From Pseudomonas sp. B20(2017) (GTDB taxonomy: Bacteria; Pseudomonadota; Gammaproteobacteria; Pseudomonadales; Pseudomonadaceae): DNA of 64,000 nt. The translations under genes and the position numbers were made by a program. Below the pieces are notes generated by a model that saw nothing but the letters and a program-made list of their open reading frames with translations, made no database searches and was not told the DNA's origin. Shown piece after piece: positions 41,988-50,269 of this stretch; the stretch's first letter is position 1, and the number at the start of each line of letters is the position of its first letter. The DNA is taken from positions 310,001 to 374,000 of the forward strand of contig NZ_NEJP01000003.1 in assembly GCF_002113125.1 (NCBI RefSeq), given 5' to 3'.

Positions 41988-42851
41988 ATGGACATCGACC
42001 TCGCCCGTACCTTTCTGGAAATTGTCCGCCACGGCAGCCTCGCCGCGGCGGCTGAAAAGCTGTTCGTCACCCAGACGGCAATCACCGCCCGAGTGCAGAA
42101 ACTCGAAAGCCAACTGGGCAGCACGCTGTTCGTGCGCAACCGTGCCGGTGCGCGCCTGACCGCCAACGGCGAGGCCTTCGTGGTCTACGCCAATCAACTG
42201 GTGCAGACCTGGGAAGCGGCGCGCCGCGACCTGCCCTTGCCCGAGGGCTATCACAACGTGCTGCACATCGGCGGCGAGGTCAGCCTGTGCAATCCGCTGA
42301 TGCTCAGTTGGGCCGCTGGACTGCGGGAAAAAATCCCCGGTCACGCCCTGCGTATGGAGATCCGCGACGGCGAAAATCTGCTGCGCCAGCTCGAACTGGG
42401 GGTGCTCGATGCGGCGCTGGTCTATCAACCGGAATACTGGCCGGGGCTGCAGGTCGAGCAGGTGCTGGAGGAGAAACTGATTCTGGTGACCACGCCCGGC
42501 CGCCCCGCGCCCTACGTGTACATCGACTGGGGCCCGGACTTCCGCCGCCAGCACGACGCGGCCCTGCCGGAAAAGGCCAAGGCCGCCCTGAGTTTCAACC
42601 TCGGCCCGCTGGCCCTGCAATACATTCTGGAGAACGGCGGCAGCGGCTATTTCCGTACCCGGGTGGTGCGCACTTATCTGGAAAGCGGCGCGCTGGAACC
42701 GGTGACCAAAGCCCCGGAATTCGGCTATCCGACCTACCTCGTCTACTCCCGCGACCGCGACTCGGCGATCCTGCAACAGGCGTTCGATCTGCTGCGCGAA
42801 GTGATCAAGGCCGATGACGACTGGTCGCAGCGCTGGAACCCGTTGAGCTGA
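41988..42851 (+). CDS. LysR-family transcriptional regulator
   Basis: A 287-residue LysR protein. The N-terminal winged helix-turn-helix is seen in LARTFLEIVRHGSLAAAAEK and LFVTQTAITARVQKLE. The effector-binding domain follows from about residue 90. The ATG at 41988 matches the family start; the longer frame was rejected. It lies on the same strand as the hydroxylase gene (109-base gap), so it may regulate that gene or act on distant targets. The ligand is unknown. Confidence 0.92.
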   Translation: MDIDLARTFLEIVRHGSLAAAAEKLFVTQTAITARVQKLESQLGSTLFVRNRAGARLTANGEAFVVYANQLVQTWEAARRDLPLPEGYHNVLHIGGEVSLCNPLMLSWAAGLREKIPGHALRMEIRDGENLLRQLELGVLDAALVYQPEYWPGLQVEQVLEEKLILVTTPGRPAPYVYIDWGPDFRRQHDAALPEKAKAALSFNLGPLALQYILENGGSGYFRTRVVRTYLESGALEPVTKAPEFGYPTYLVYSRDRDSAILQQAFDLLREVIKADDDWSQRWNPLS

Positions 42852-42960
42852 CGGCCGCTATGCACCGGAGCATGGCACTTGTGACCTGAAGGTTGCCCCT
42901 GCACAACCGGCGGGATCGGCTAATCTGCCCGGATAACAACAATATCCGCAGGTGACCGCA

Positions 42961-44106
42961 GTGAGGCAGACCACCGAGGCATTTCGTAGCCGCTACCGTG
43001 CGGCGATCCATCCCCGATACAACCCGTGGCTGCACGGCGCGTTCGTGCTGCTGTTCGGTGTGCTGGCCATCGGCGCGTTCTGGAGCAGCGTGCACCAGGT
43101 GCAACCACTGGAATGGCTGACCGTGCCGCTGACCCTGCTGTTTTTCAATTTCGGCGTGTACATGGTGCACCGCCACCTCGGCCACCACAAAAAGAGCTTC
43201 GCCCGGATGTTCTACGCCCGGCATGCCGGCGATCATCACAGCTTCTTCACCCCCGGCCACATGACCTACGATGGCGCCCGCGACTGGCGGGTGATCCTGT
43301 TTCCCGCCTGGCTGATCGTGCTGCACACACTGGCGATCACCCTTCCGCTGTGGTGGCTGTTCGCGCAGGTCAACAGCAACGTCGCCGGTCTGTTCGGCGG
43401 CTGCATGGTGTTCGGTTACCTGACCTATGAAGTGTTTCACGCCTGCGAGCATCTGCCGCCGCAGAACCCGCTGACCCGCCTGCCATGGATCCGCCAGATG
43501 CGCCGTCTGCACGAGCTGCATCACCGTCGTGAACGCATGCAGGAGCGCAACTTCAATATCGTTTTCCCGCTGATGGACTACCTGTTCGGCACCCTCTACT
43601 GGGAGCCGGAAACTGCCCCTCTGACCGATTCGAGAACGCCCATGACCCGCATGCAGCACACAGTCGACATCGCCGGTGATCCGATCGCCGTCCTCGCCTA
43701 CGCCGCCACTGTCAGTCGCTGGCCGGAGTGGCACCCGTCCTCATTGAAGATCGACGGCCCGAACGGCTCTTTGCATGCCGGCGCACGATTCGACGAAGAC
43801 ATCCACGCAGGAGGCCGCGCGGGGCATTTGCGTTGGGAGGTGACCGAATACCTGCCCGGTCGGCGCTGGTGTGCCCGGGCTCAGGGTGATCAGGGTCTGT
43901 CATTGCTGCTGACCTATGAATGCTCGGCGCACGACGGTGCCACGCGGTTCGTGCGCACTCTCGACTACCAGTTCGAAGGTATCGGCCTGCGCATCGCCAA
44001 CCATCTGCTGCTCAAGCGTCGCATCGAGCGCGAATCGGCGACTTCGATGCTGGCCCTGCGCGACATGGCCACCCGGCACCTGGCCCTTGCAGGAGCTCAC
44101 GTGTGA
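42961..44106 (+). CDS. Fatty acid hydroxylase/sterol desaturase fused to an SRPBCC domain
   Basis: A 381-residue protein. The N-terminal half (about 1-215) is a di-iron membrane hydroxylase with several helices and the His clusters HRHLGHHKK, HAGDHH, HACEH and HELHH. The C-terminal half (about 225-375, from MTRMQHTVDIAGDPIAVLAY) resembles an SRPBCC/polyketide-cyclase lipid-binding domain. Such enzymes hydroxylate or desaturate lipids. The fused binding domain may present the substrate, which is an inference. GTG 42961 was chosen because AGGTGA lies 5 bases before it; GTG 42952 is the alternative. The stop overlaps the next start. Confidence 0.8.
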   Translation: MRQTTEAFRSRYRAAIHPRYNPWLHGAFVLLFGVLAIGAFWSSVHQVQPLEWLTVPLTLLFFNFGVYMVHRHLGHHKKSFARMFYARHAGDHHSFFTPGHMTYDGARDWRVILFPAWLIVLHTLAITLPLWWLFAQVNSNVAGLFGGCMVFGYLTYEVFHACEHLPPQNPLTRLPWIRQMRRLHELHHRRERMQERNFNIVFPLMDYLFGTLYWEPETAPLTDSRTPMTRMQHTVDIAGDPIAVLAYAATVSRWPEWHPSSLKIDGPNGSLHAGARFDEDIHAGGRAGHLRWEVTEYLPGRRWCARAQGDQGLSLLLTYECSAHDGATRFVRTLDYQFEGIGLRIANHLLLKRRIERESATSMLALRDMATRHLALAGAHV

Positions 44107-45179
44107 AGTGGCGCTATCTGGCGTTGTTGCTGATTGTCGTCGTTGTGGCGTTCCTGCTGCTCATGCCGACCAAGGTCGAGCCCGTGGCATGGACGCCGCA
44201 ACCAGCGCCCTCGCTGAGCGAAGGCCAGTACGCTGACAACCAGCGGCTCAAGGGTGTGGCACAGGTCGGGCCGAGCAATATCGAAGGTCCGGAAGCGCTG
44301 CTGCTGGAAAACGATTTTCTGATCACCGGCCTGCACGACGGTCGCCTGCTGCGCACCAGCCTCGACGGCCAACAGCGCAAGGTGCTGGCCGATACCGGCG
44401 GCCGGCCGCTGGGGTTGGCGCGGCATCCCAACGGTTTGCTGGTGATCGCCGACGGGGTCAAGGGTTTGCTGTCCCTCGATGCCCAGGGTCGGCTGGTGGC
44501 GTTGACCACCGAAGCCAATGGCCTGCCGTTCGGCTTCGCGGATGACGTGGCGATCGACAAGTCCGGACACTACGCCTACTTCAGCGACGCCTCGAGTCGA
44601 TGGGGTTACGGCCACGATGGCGAAGCGATCATCGAGCATGGCGGCGACGGGCGCCTGCTGCGTTACGACTTCCAGACCGGAAAAACCAGCGTATTGCTGG
44701 ACAAGCTGGAGTTCGCCAACGGCGTGACCCTCGGCCCGGAAGACGCCTATGTGCTGGTCAACGAAACCGGCGCCTACCGCATCAGCCGTTATTGGCTGAC
44801 CGGGCCCAAGGCCGGCACCCACGATCTGTTCATCGATAACCTGCCGGGGCTGCCGGACAACCTCGCGTTCAATGGTCGGGATCGCTTCTGGGTGGCGCTG
44901 TACACACCGCGTAATCCGCTGCTCGACCGCACCGCGCCGCACCCTTTCGTGCGCAAGATGATCGTGCGGGCGATGACCGTCGTGCCCAAACCGGTGGAGA
45001 AGCGCGGGTTCGTGCTGGGGCTGGATCTGGAGGGCAAGGTGATTGCCAATCTGCAGGACGCCAGCGCCGGCAATTACTCGCCGATCACCACGGCGCGCGA
45101 GTATGGCGACTGGCTGTATTTCGGCTCGCTGAAGGCCACGCACATGGCGCGGATGCCGTTGGAGGCAGCGTTAAAGTGA
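44103..45179 (+). CDS. SMP-30/strictosidine-synthase-like beta-propeller protein, membrane-anchored
   Basis: A 358-residue protein with one N-terminal membrane anchor (about residues 5-21) followed by a six-bladed propeller. Family-like segments are IEGPEALLLENDFLITGLHDGRL, GLPFGFADDVAIDKSG and LPGLPDNLAFNGRDRFWV. The family includes lactonases and strictosidine synthase-like proteins that bind a catalytic metal. The GTG at 44103 overlaps the preceding stop and has AGGAG about 6 bases upstream, so the two genes are translationally coupled and probably act on the same lipid-derived compound. Confidence 0.85.
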   Translation: MKWRYLALLLIVVVVAFLLLMPTKVEPVAWTPQPAPSLSEGQYADNQRLKGVAQVGPSNIEGPEALLLENDFLITGLHDGRLLRTSLDGQQRKVLADTGGRPLGLARHPNGLLVIADGVKGLLSLDAQGRLVALTTEANGLPFGFADDVAIDKSGHYAYFSDASSRWGYGHDGEAIIEHGGDGRLLRYDFQTGKTSVLLDKLEFANGVTLGPEDAYVLVNETGAYRISRYWLTGPKAGTHDLFIDNLPGLPDNLAFNGRDRFWVALYTPRNPLLDRTAPHPFVRKMIVRAMTVVPKPVEKRGFVLGLDLEGKVIANLQDASAGNYSPITTAREYGDWLYFGSLKATHMARMPLEAALK

Positions 45180-45207
45180 GACTCGGGTTTCTGTAGTGAT
45201 TCGAATG

Positions 45208-45282
45208 GCCCTATCGCCAGCAGGCTGGCTCCCACCGTGGGATTGCATTCCAGATGTGGGAGCCAGCCTGCTGGCGATAGCG
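45208..45282. repeat. Variant REP palindrome pair
   Basis: Inverted units CTATCGCCAGCAGGCTGGCT and AGCCAGCCTGCTGGCGATAG flank about 25 bases. The core sequence differs from the other REP pairs in the window, so this is a second subtype. Confidence 0.9.
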
Positions 45283-45287
45283 GATTG

Positions 45288-45458
45288 TCAGTTGCTGGAC
45301 CGATCGAACTTGTCCGGGTCTTCATCCTCCGGCACGTCCTCGCGCTTGCGTTCCTCTTCAGGATTACGGACGGTGTGCGCCGGACTGTTCGGCTCGGGAT
45401 GCGTGGGAACGGGGTCGAACGCCCCCTGCTCTTCACTGGGGAATTTTGGCTTGTTCAT
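45288..45458 (-). CDS. Small acidic hydrophilic protein, 56 residues
   Basis: A 56-residue frame with GAGGTG upstream of the ATG at 45458. The protein is highly charged and proline-rich (PVPTHPEPNSP, then an EEERKREDVPEDEDPDK run) and is probably disordered and soluble. It has no recognisable domain. Its stop lies 6 bases beyond the REP pair, which is consistent with REPs sitting just downstream of genes. Confidence 0.65.
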   Translation of the reverse strand: MNKPKFPSEEQGAFDPVPTHPEPNSPAHTVRNPEEERKREDVPEDEDPDKFDRSSN

Positions 45459-45567
45459 AAGGCACCTCGCTGAGAGTCGCTATGTGAAGACTCTGAACAT
45501 TCGAGGTGCCGGTCGGGGTTGTCGTTCCAGTCGTTTCACCACCGAAAGCCGGTGGCGCGACTGACGG

Positions 45568-45810
45568 TCAGGTTCGGGTCTGCAACTGCTCGACGATCTT
45601 GTCTTTGACCTGCAGGCGTTTCTCTTTGAGTTTCTTCAGGGTGTCGTCGCTCGGCGCATCCGAGGTCGCTGTCTCGGCCTTGACGACTTCGGCGTCCGCC
45701 TGGGAATACTTGTTGATCAGTGCATCCAGATGTGGATCCGCGGTGCGTCGTTGCTGGATCTCTTCCTTTGTTAGTTTCAAGTCCTGTAACAGATCATGGG
45801 TCACCGGCAT
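45568..45810 (-). CDS. DUF465/YdcH-like small helical protein
   Basis: An 80-residue, highly charged helical protein of the DUF465 (YdcH-like) type, with LTKEEIQQRRTADPHLDALI followed by a long Lys/Glu-rich helix (KKLKEKRLQVKDKIVEQL). The function is unknown. GGAGGTG precedes the ATG. Confidence 0.85.
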   Translation of the reverse strand: MPVTHDLLQDLKLTKEEIQQRRTADPHLDALINKYSQADAEVVKAETATSDAPSDDTLKKLKEKRLQVKDKIVEQLQTRT

Positions 45811-46015
45811 GGAACACCTCCGTCAGTTGATCGGCAGCCAACGCGACCGATTGCGCTGGCCAGGTATCAGAATGGCCTCGGTTGACCGGTTCTGTCGACC
45901 ACCTGTCAGACCAGCGGTGCCCGTTCGTCGCCCTTTCGCAAATGCGATAAAACCTTTCTCCGCGCCGTTCCCTCCATTGATTAACGCTCACAAAAAACCG
46001 CGTGGAGAAACACCA

Positions 46016-46537
46016 ATGGACGGATTCAACCTGCGTCATCTGGCTCTGGCTGTCGCCTTGAGCACCGGCATGGGCAGCGCCTTCGCCGCCACCGACAACG
46101 ATTTTGTGGACAACGCCGCTGCCGGGGGTATCGCCGAGATAGAAACCAGCCGTCTGGCCCTGGAAAAGAGCCAGTCGGCCGACATCAAGGCCTTCGCCGA
46201 ACAAATGATCACCGACCACGGCAAAGCCAACGACGAGCTGGCAACCATTGCCAAGGCCAACGACATCGAAGTGCCGGACACCACGACCCTGGTCAAACAG
46301 GCCAAGGAGAAAATTCTCGATTGGCGAGATGAATCCTTCGATGCCGCCTACGCCAACAACCAGGTCAAGGCTCACGAAGAAACCATCGAGTTGTTCAAGA
46401 AAGAAGCCAACACCGTGACCGACGACAAGGTCAAGGGCGCCACCGAGCTCAAGGCTTTCGCGCAGAAAATGCTGCCGGCACTGGAAAAACATCTGGCCCA
46501 CGCCAAGGAACTACAGGCCAAACATCCGAGCAAATAA
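46016..46537 (+). CDS. DUF4142 family exported protein
   Basis: A 173-residue protein with a cleavable signal peptide (about 1-22, MDGFNLRHLALAVALSTGMG...). A DUF4142 helical-bundle domain follows (FVDNAAAGGIAEIETSRLAL, FAEQMITDHGKANDELATIA). The family is periplasmic, often stress- or stationary-phase-related and ferritin-like in fold. Its molecular role is not established. GAGAAACACCA precedes the ATG. It ends at a rho-independent terminator. Confidence 0.88.
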   Translation: MDGFNLRHLALAVALSTGMGSAFAATDNDFVDNAAAGGIAEIETSRLALEKSQSADIKAFAEQMITDHGKANDELATIAKANDIEVPDTTTLVKQAKEKILDWRDESFDAAYANNQVKAHEETIELFKKEANTVTDDKVKGATELKAFAQKMLPALEKHLAHAKELQAKHPSK

Positions 46538-46550
46538 AAACAGAGACACA

Positions 46551-46584
46551 AAGAGGCCGCCTCCCATGGGACGCGGCCTCTTTT
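46551..46584 (+). terminator. Rho-independent terminator after the DUF4142 gene
   Basis: AAGAGGCCGC (46551-46560) pairs with GCGGCCTCTT (46573-46582), followed by TTTT. It separates this gene from the stressosome operon. Confidence 0.9.
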
Positions 46585-46775
46585 CATTAGGGGGGCTGGT
46601 TGGCGAAAGAACAGCACTCACGGCCATACCGACTAGAGTTACCGGTGCGATTCTTGCGATAAATCAAAAATATCCTCGCGGGAACGAACAACTATTTCAA
46701 ACGGCAAATGTCATTGACTTCGCGCCGGTCATTTTCCTCGCACCGGCCCCCCTTTCGAGACGGAGCAACAGGCAC

Positions 46776-47627
46776 ATGGCAGCACTGCAGAACAGCACAC
46801 TCGATGCGATGAAAAACAAACAGGCACAACTGCTGGGTGAATGGATTCAAGGGCTGGTCGATAGCGGTGCCACCCGCAATCTCAAGGAACTCGATGTACA
46901 GCAACAGACCAGCGAGTTTCTGCAACTGGTGGTCTCCGGGCTGGAAAACGACAACAGCACCAACATCGCCGCGCCGGGCTGGGAGGCTACCCGCCAGTTC
47001 CTCGAAAAGCTCTCCCACAGCCGTGCCCTGCTCGGCCAGGATTCGCAGCAGACCGCCAATTTCATCTTCGCCCTCAAAGGCCCGCTGTTCGCCTTGCTGC
47101 AAAGTCATTACCGGGAACAGCCGGCGCTGCTGGCCGAACAGCTCTGGGAAATCTCCGAACTGCTCGACGCCTTCGGGATGCACACCATCCGCACGTTCCA
47201 GAAATCCCGTGAAGCGGTGATCAAGCGTCAGCAGGAAGAACTGCTGGAATTGTCCACGCCGGTGGTCAAGCTGTGGGACGGCGTGCTGGCCCTGCCAATG
47301 ATCGGCACCCTCGACTCGCAACGCACCCAGGTGGTGATGGAATCGCTGCTGCAACGCATCGTCGACACCGGTTCGGAAATCGCCATCATCGACATCACCG
47401 GCGTGCCGACCGTCGACACCCTGGTGGCCCAGCACCTGCTGAAAACCGTGACCGCGATCCGCCTGATGGGCGCCGATTGCATCATCAGCGGCGTGCGTCC
47501 GCAGATCGCCCAGACCATTGTCCACCTCGGCCTCGACCTGCAAGGCGTGGTGACCAAGGCCAACCTGGCCGATGCGTTGAAACTGGCCCTGACCCGCTTG
47601 GGTATCACTCTCGCCAAGACGGTTTAA
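46776..47627 (+). CDS. rsbR: Stressosome sensor/scaffold RsbR (STAS protein)
   Basis: A 283-residue protein with a variable N-terminal helical/globin-like sensing domain (about 1-150) and a C-terminal STAS domain (about 165-278). The phosphorylatable Thr region of RsbR is preserved in IIDITGVPTVDTLVAQHLL. RsbR and RsbS assemble into the stressosome, and RsbT phosphorylates both. No sensory cofactor-binding motif is obvious in the N-terminal part. It starts a tight six-gene operon. Confidence 0.9.
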   Translation: MAALQNSTLDAMKNKQAQLLGEWIQGLVDSGATRNLKELDVQQQTSEFLQLVVSGLENDNSTNIAAPGWEATRQFLEKLSHSRALLGQDSQQTANFIFALKGPLFALLQSHYREQPALLAEQLWEISELLDAFGMHTIRTFQKSREAVIKRQQEELLELSTPVVKLWDGVLALPMIGTLDSQRTQVVMESLLQRIVDTGSEIAIIDITGVPTVDTLVAQHLLKTVTAIRLMGADCIISGVRPQIAQTIVHLGLDLQGVVTKANLADALKLALTRLGITLAKTV

Positions 47628-47630
47628 CCA

Positions 47631-47993
47631 ATGGAACGTATCCCGATTCTTCAAATGGGTGATTTCCTGCTGGTGACCATCCAGGTCGACATGCATGACC
47701 AGCTCGCCCTCACCTTGCAGGACGACCTGTCCGAGCGCATCAGCAAGACCTCGGCGCGCGGGGTGTTGATCGACATCTCGGCGCTGGACATGGTCGATTC
47801 GTTCATCGGCCGCATGATCGGCACCATCTCCGGGCTGTCGAAAATCATGGACGCCGAAACCATGCTCGTCGGCATGCAACCGGCGGTGGCGATCACGCTG
47901 GTCGAGCTCGGCCTGAACCTGCCGGGCGTCAGCACCGCGCTGAACGTCGAGCGCGGCATGAAACTGCTGCAGGAACGAGTACGCCAGCAATGA
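47631..47993 (+). CDS. rsbS: Stressosome scaffold RsbS (single STAS domain)
   Basis: A 120-residue single STAS domain. The phosphorylated Ser corresponds to Ser57 within GVLIDISALDMVDSFIGRMI, the hallmark of RsbS. It is the antagonist that holds RsbT until stress-induced phosphorylation. It starts 3 bases after rsbR and overlaps rsbT as ATGA. Confidence 0.92.
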   Translation: MERIPILQMGDFLLVTIQVDMHDQLALTLQDDLSERISKTSARGVLIDISALDMVDSFIGRMIGTISGLSKIMDAETMLVGMQPAVAITLVELGLNLPGVSTALNVERGMKLLQERVRQQ

Positions 47994-48394
47994 CCGTGCG
48001 CAGCAGTGGTACCCAACCGATCAACATCGAGCAGGACGTGGTACTGGCCCGGCAACAGGCGCGCAAACTGGCCACCGAGTGCGGCATGCGCCTGATCGAC
48101 CTGACCAAACTGGTGACCGCCGTCAGCGAGCTGGCGCGCAACACCATGGTCTACGGCGGTGGCGGCGACATGGACTGGCAGATTCTCGATGAAAATCACA
48201 AGATTGGCCTGCGCCTGACCTTTCGCGACGAGGGGCCGGGCATTGCCGACATCAAACTGGCGATGACCGATGGCTGGACGTCAGGCAGCGGCCTGGGCCT
48301 GGGCCTGACCGGCGCCAAACGGCTGGTGGACGAGTTCGAACTGGACACCGCTCCCGGAAAAGGCACTCGCATAACGATCACCCGATGGGCATGA
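47990..48394 (+). CDS. rsbT: Stressosome switch kinase RsbT
   Basis: A 134-residue HATPase_c serine/threonine kinase. The N box is ELARNTMVYGGGG, the G1-like box DEGPGI and the lid region GSGLGLGLTGAKRL. In B. subtilis free RsbT activates the phosphatase RsbU; no RsbU homologue is adjacent here, so its partner may be the downstream fusion protein or kinases. Confidence 0.92.
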   Translation: MTVRSSGTQPINIEQDVVLARQQARKLATECGMRLIDLTKLVTAVSELARNTMVYGGGGDMDWQILDENHKIGLRLTFRDEGPGIADIKLAMTDGWTSGSGLGLGLTGAKRLVDEFELDTAPGKGTRITITRWA

Positions 48395-49401
48395 ATATCG
48401 CAGGAAGCCTGACCCAGGTGCTGCTGATGGAAGACAGCAGTCAGATCGGCCATGCCCGTCGCACTGCGCAACAGCTCGCCGAACGCCACGGTTTCGACGA
48501 GCGCGACGCCGGGCGCGTGGCGCTGGTGGCCACAGAGCTGGCGAGCAATGTGCTCAAGCACGCCGGTCGCGGTGAGATTCACCTGCGGCTCATCCCCCGG
48601 CTGTCCGGGTTCGGCATCGAAATGCTCGCCGTAGACCGGGCGCAAGGTTTTGTCCTGGACGACTGCCTCGCCGACGGTTACTCCACGGGTGGCACCCAAG
48701 GGATCGGACTGGGCGCCATTTCACGTCAGGCCGAGGTGTTCGACGTCTTTGCCGACAGCCGTGGCGCGGTGCTGCTCGCTCGCCTGTATCGAAGCGATGA
48801 TCGCCAGCCGGACCTGCGTTACGGGGTCAGTCAGCACTCACTGCACAATGATCCGGCCTGTGGGGACGTCTGGCACCTGACGTATGACCGCAGCCATATC
48901 AGTGCGTTGTTGATCGACGGTCTTGGCCACGGTGAAGAAGCCGAACGTGCCGCCCGCGCCGGCGAGCAGGCCTTCGCCCGGGCGCCATTCACCGACCCTG
49001 TCGAGCTGATGGAAGATCTGCACCGGGACATGATCGGCACCCGTGGTGGCGCAGTGGCGTTTGCGCAGTTCAATGGCGAACGCGACCAGTTGACCTTTGC
49101 TGGCGTCGGCAATATCGGCGCCAGCCTGATTGCTGCCGACAAATCCCGGGGGATGGCCTCGCATCCGGGAATCGTTGGCGCGCAATACCGAAAGGCCCGC
49201 CCCTTTGACTATGCTCACGTGAACGGACATCTATTGATCATGTACAGCGACGGCTTGCAGTCCCGTTGGAATCTCCAGGACTACCCCGGTCTGGTGCACC
49301 GCCATCCAGCCGTGATAGCCACTCTCCTGCACCGCGACTTCTGCCGCGGGCGCGACGATGTAACGGTGCTGGTCGTTGCCCTGGAGGCCGCCCATGGCTG
49401 A
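48385..49401 (+). CDS. HATPase (RsbW-like) plus PP2C (RsbX/SpoIIE-like) fusion protein
   Basis: A 338-residue protein with an N-terminal anti-sigma-type HATPase domain (about 15-140: VATELASNVLKHAGRGEI, GTQGIGLGAISRQ). A C-terminal PP2C-like phosphatase domain follows, with the metal-binding Asp residues in LLIDGLGHGEEAERAA and GRDDVTVLVV. The C-terminal domain resembles RsbX, which dephosphorylates RsbR and RsbS to reset the stressosome. Its start overlaps rsbT. Confidence 0.88.
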   Translation: MGMNIAGSLTQVLLMEDSSQIGHARRTAQQLAERHGFDERDAGRVALVATELASNVLKHAGRGEIHLRLIPRLSGFGIEMLAVDRAQGFVLDDCLADGYSTGGTQGIGLGAISRQAEVFDVFADSRGAVLLARLYRSDDRQPDLRYGVSQHSLHNDPACGDVWHLTYDRSHISALLIDGLGHGEEAERAARAGEQAFARAPFTDPVELMEDLHRDMIGTRGGAVAFAQFNGERDQLTFAGVGNIGASLIAADKSRGMASHPGIVGAQYRKARPFDYAHVNGHLLIMYSDGLQSRWNLQDYPGLVHRHPAVIATLLHRDFCRGRDDVTVLVVALEAAHG

Positions 49402-50269
49402 GTCCCCGACGTTGAGCAGCGCTGAACAATCGGCACTGATCGCGCAATTGCAGGCCGAAAGTGCCGCGCTGCGCGAAGAGCTCGACGAGACCAATCAGGG
49501 CGTGCTGGCCCTGTACGCGGAACTCGACACCCAGGCCGAACAACTGCGTCAGGCCTCGGATCTGAAAAGTCGCTTCCTGTCGTACATGAGCCACGAATTC
49601 CGTACGCCGCTGGGCTCGATCCTGAGCATCAACAGCCTGCTGGCGGACGAACTCGACGGCCCGCTCAGCCCCGAGCAGCACAAGCAGGTTGCATTTGTCA
49701 GCAGCGCTGCCCGTGAACTCAGCGACATGGTCGATGACCTGCTGGATCTCGCCAAGATCGAGGCCGGGCGCATCACCATTTCCCCGGCGTGGTTCGACAT
49801 GTTCGATCTGTTCGCCGCACTGCGCGGGATGTTCCGGCCGATTGTCGACGCCACGGCCGTGGACCTGATTTTCGAAGAGCCGGTGGGCCTGCCGCGCCTT
49901 TACACCGACGACAAGAAACTCGCGCAGATCCTGCGCAACTTCATTTCCAACTCGCTGAAGTTCACCACCCGTGGCGAAGTCCGGGTCTCGGCGCGACTGG
50001 ACGGTGCAGACAGGGTTCGCTTCGCTGTCAGCGACACAGGCATCGGCATCGCGCCTGAATTGCACGGCAAACTGTTCGAAGACTTTTCCCAGGTCGACTC
50101 GCCGTTGCAAAAGCGCCTGCGGGGTACAGGGCTCGGCTTGTCCCTGTGCAAGCGCTTCGCCGAGTTGCTCGGTGGCGAGGTCGGTGTCGAGAGTACGCCG
50201 GGCGTGGGCTCGAGCTTTTTCGTGATCATTCCGTTGGCGATTGCCCAGGAGAACATCGATGAAACATGA
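49394..50269 (+). CDS. Cytosolic histidine kinase of the stressosome operon
   Basis: A 291-residue kinase with no membrane segment. An N-terminal coiled coil (about 5-55) comes first. HisKA carries the H box SYMSHEFRTPLGSI (near residue 65-78). HATPase_c has NFISNSLKFT, DTGIGIAP and GTGLGLSLC. It has no sensing domain of its own, so input may come from the Rsb proteins. The start at 49394 overlaps the preceding stop. Confidence 0.9.
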   Translation: MAESPTLSSAEQSALIAQLQAESAALREELDETNQGVLALYAELDTQAEQLRQASDLKSRFLSYMSHEFRTPLGSILSINSLLADELDGPLSPEQHKQVAFVSSAARELSDMVDDLLDLAKIEAGRITISPAWFDMFDLFAALRGMFRPIVDATAVDLIFEEPVGLPRLYTDDKKLAQILRNFISNSLKFTTRGEVRVSARLDGADRVRFAVSDTGIGIAPELHGKLFEDFSQVDSPLQKRLRGTGLGLSLCKRFAELLGGEVGVESTPGVGSSFFVIIPLAIAQENIDET

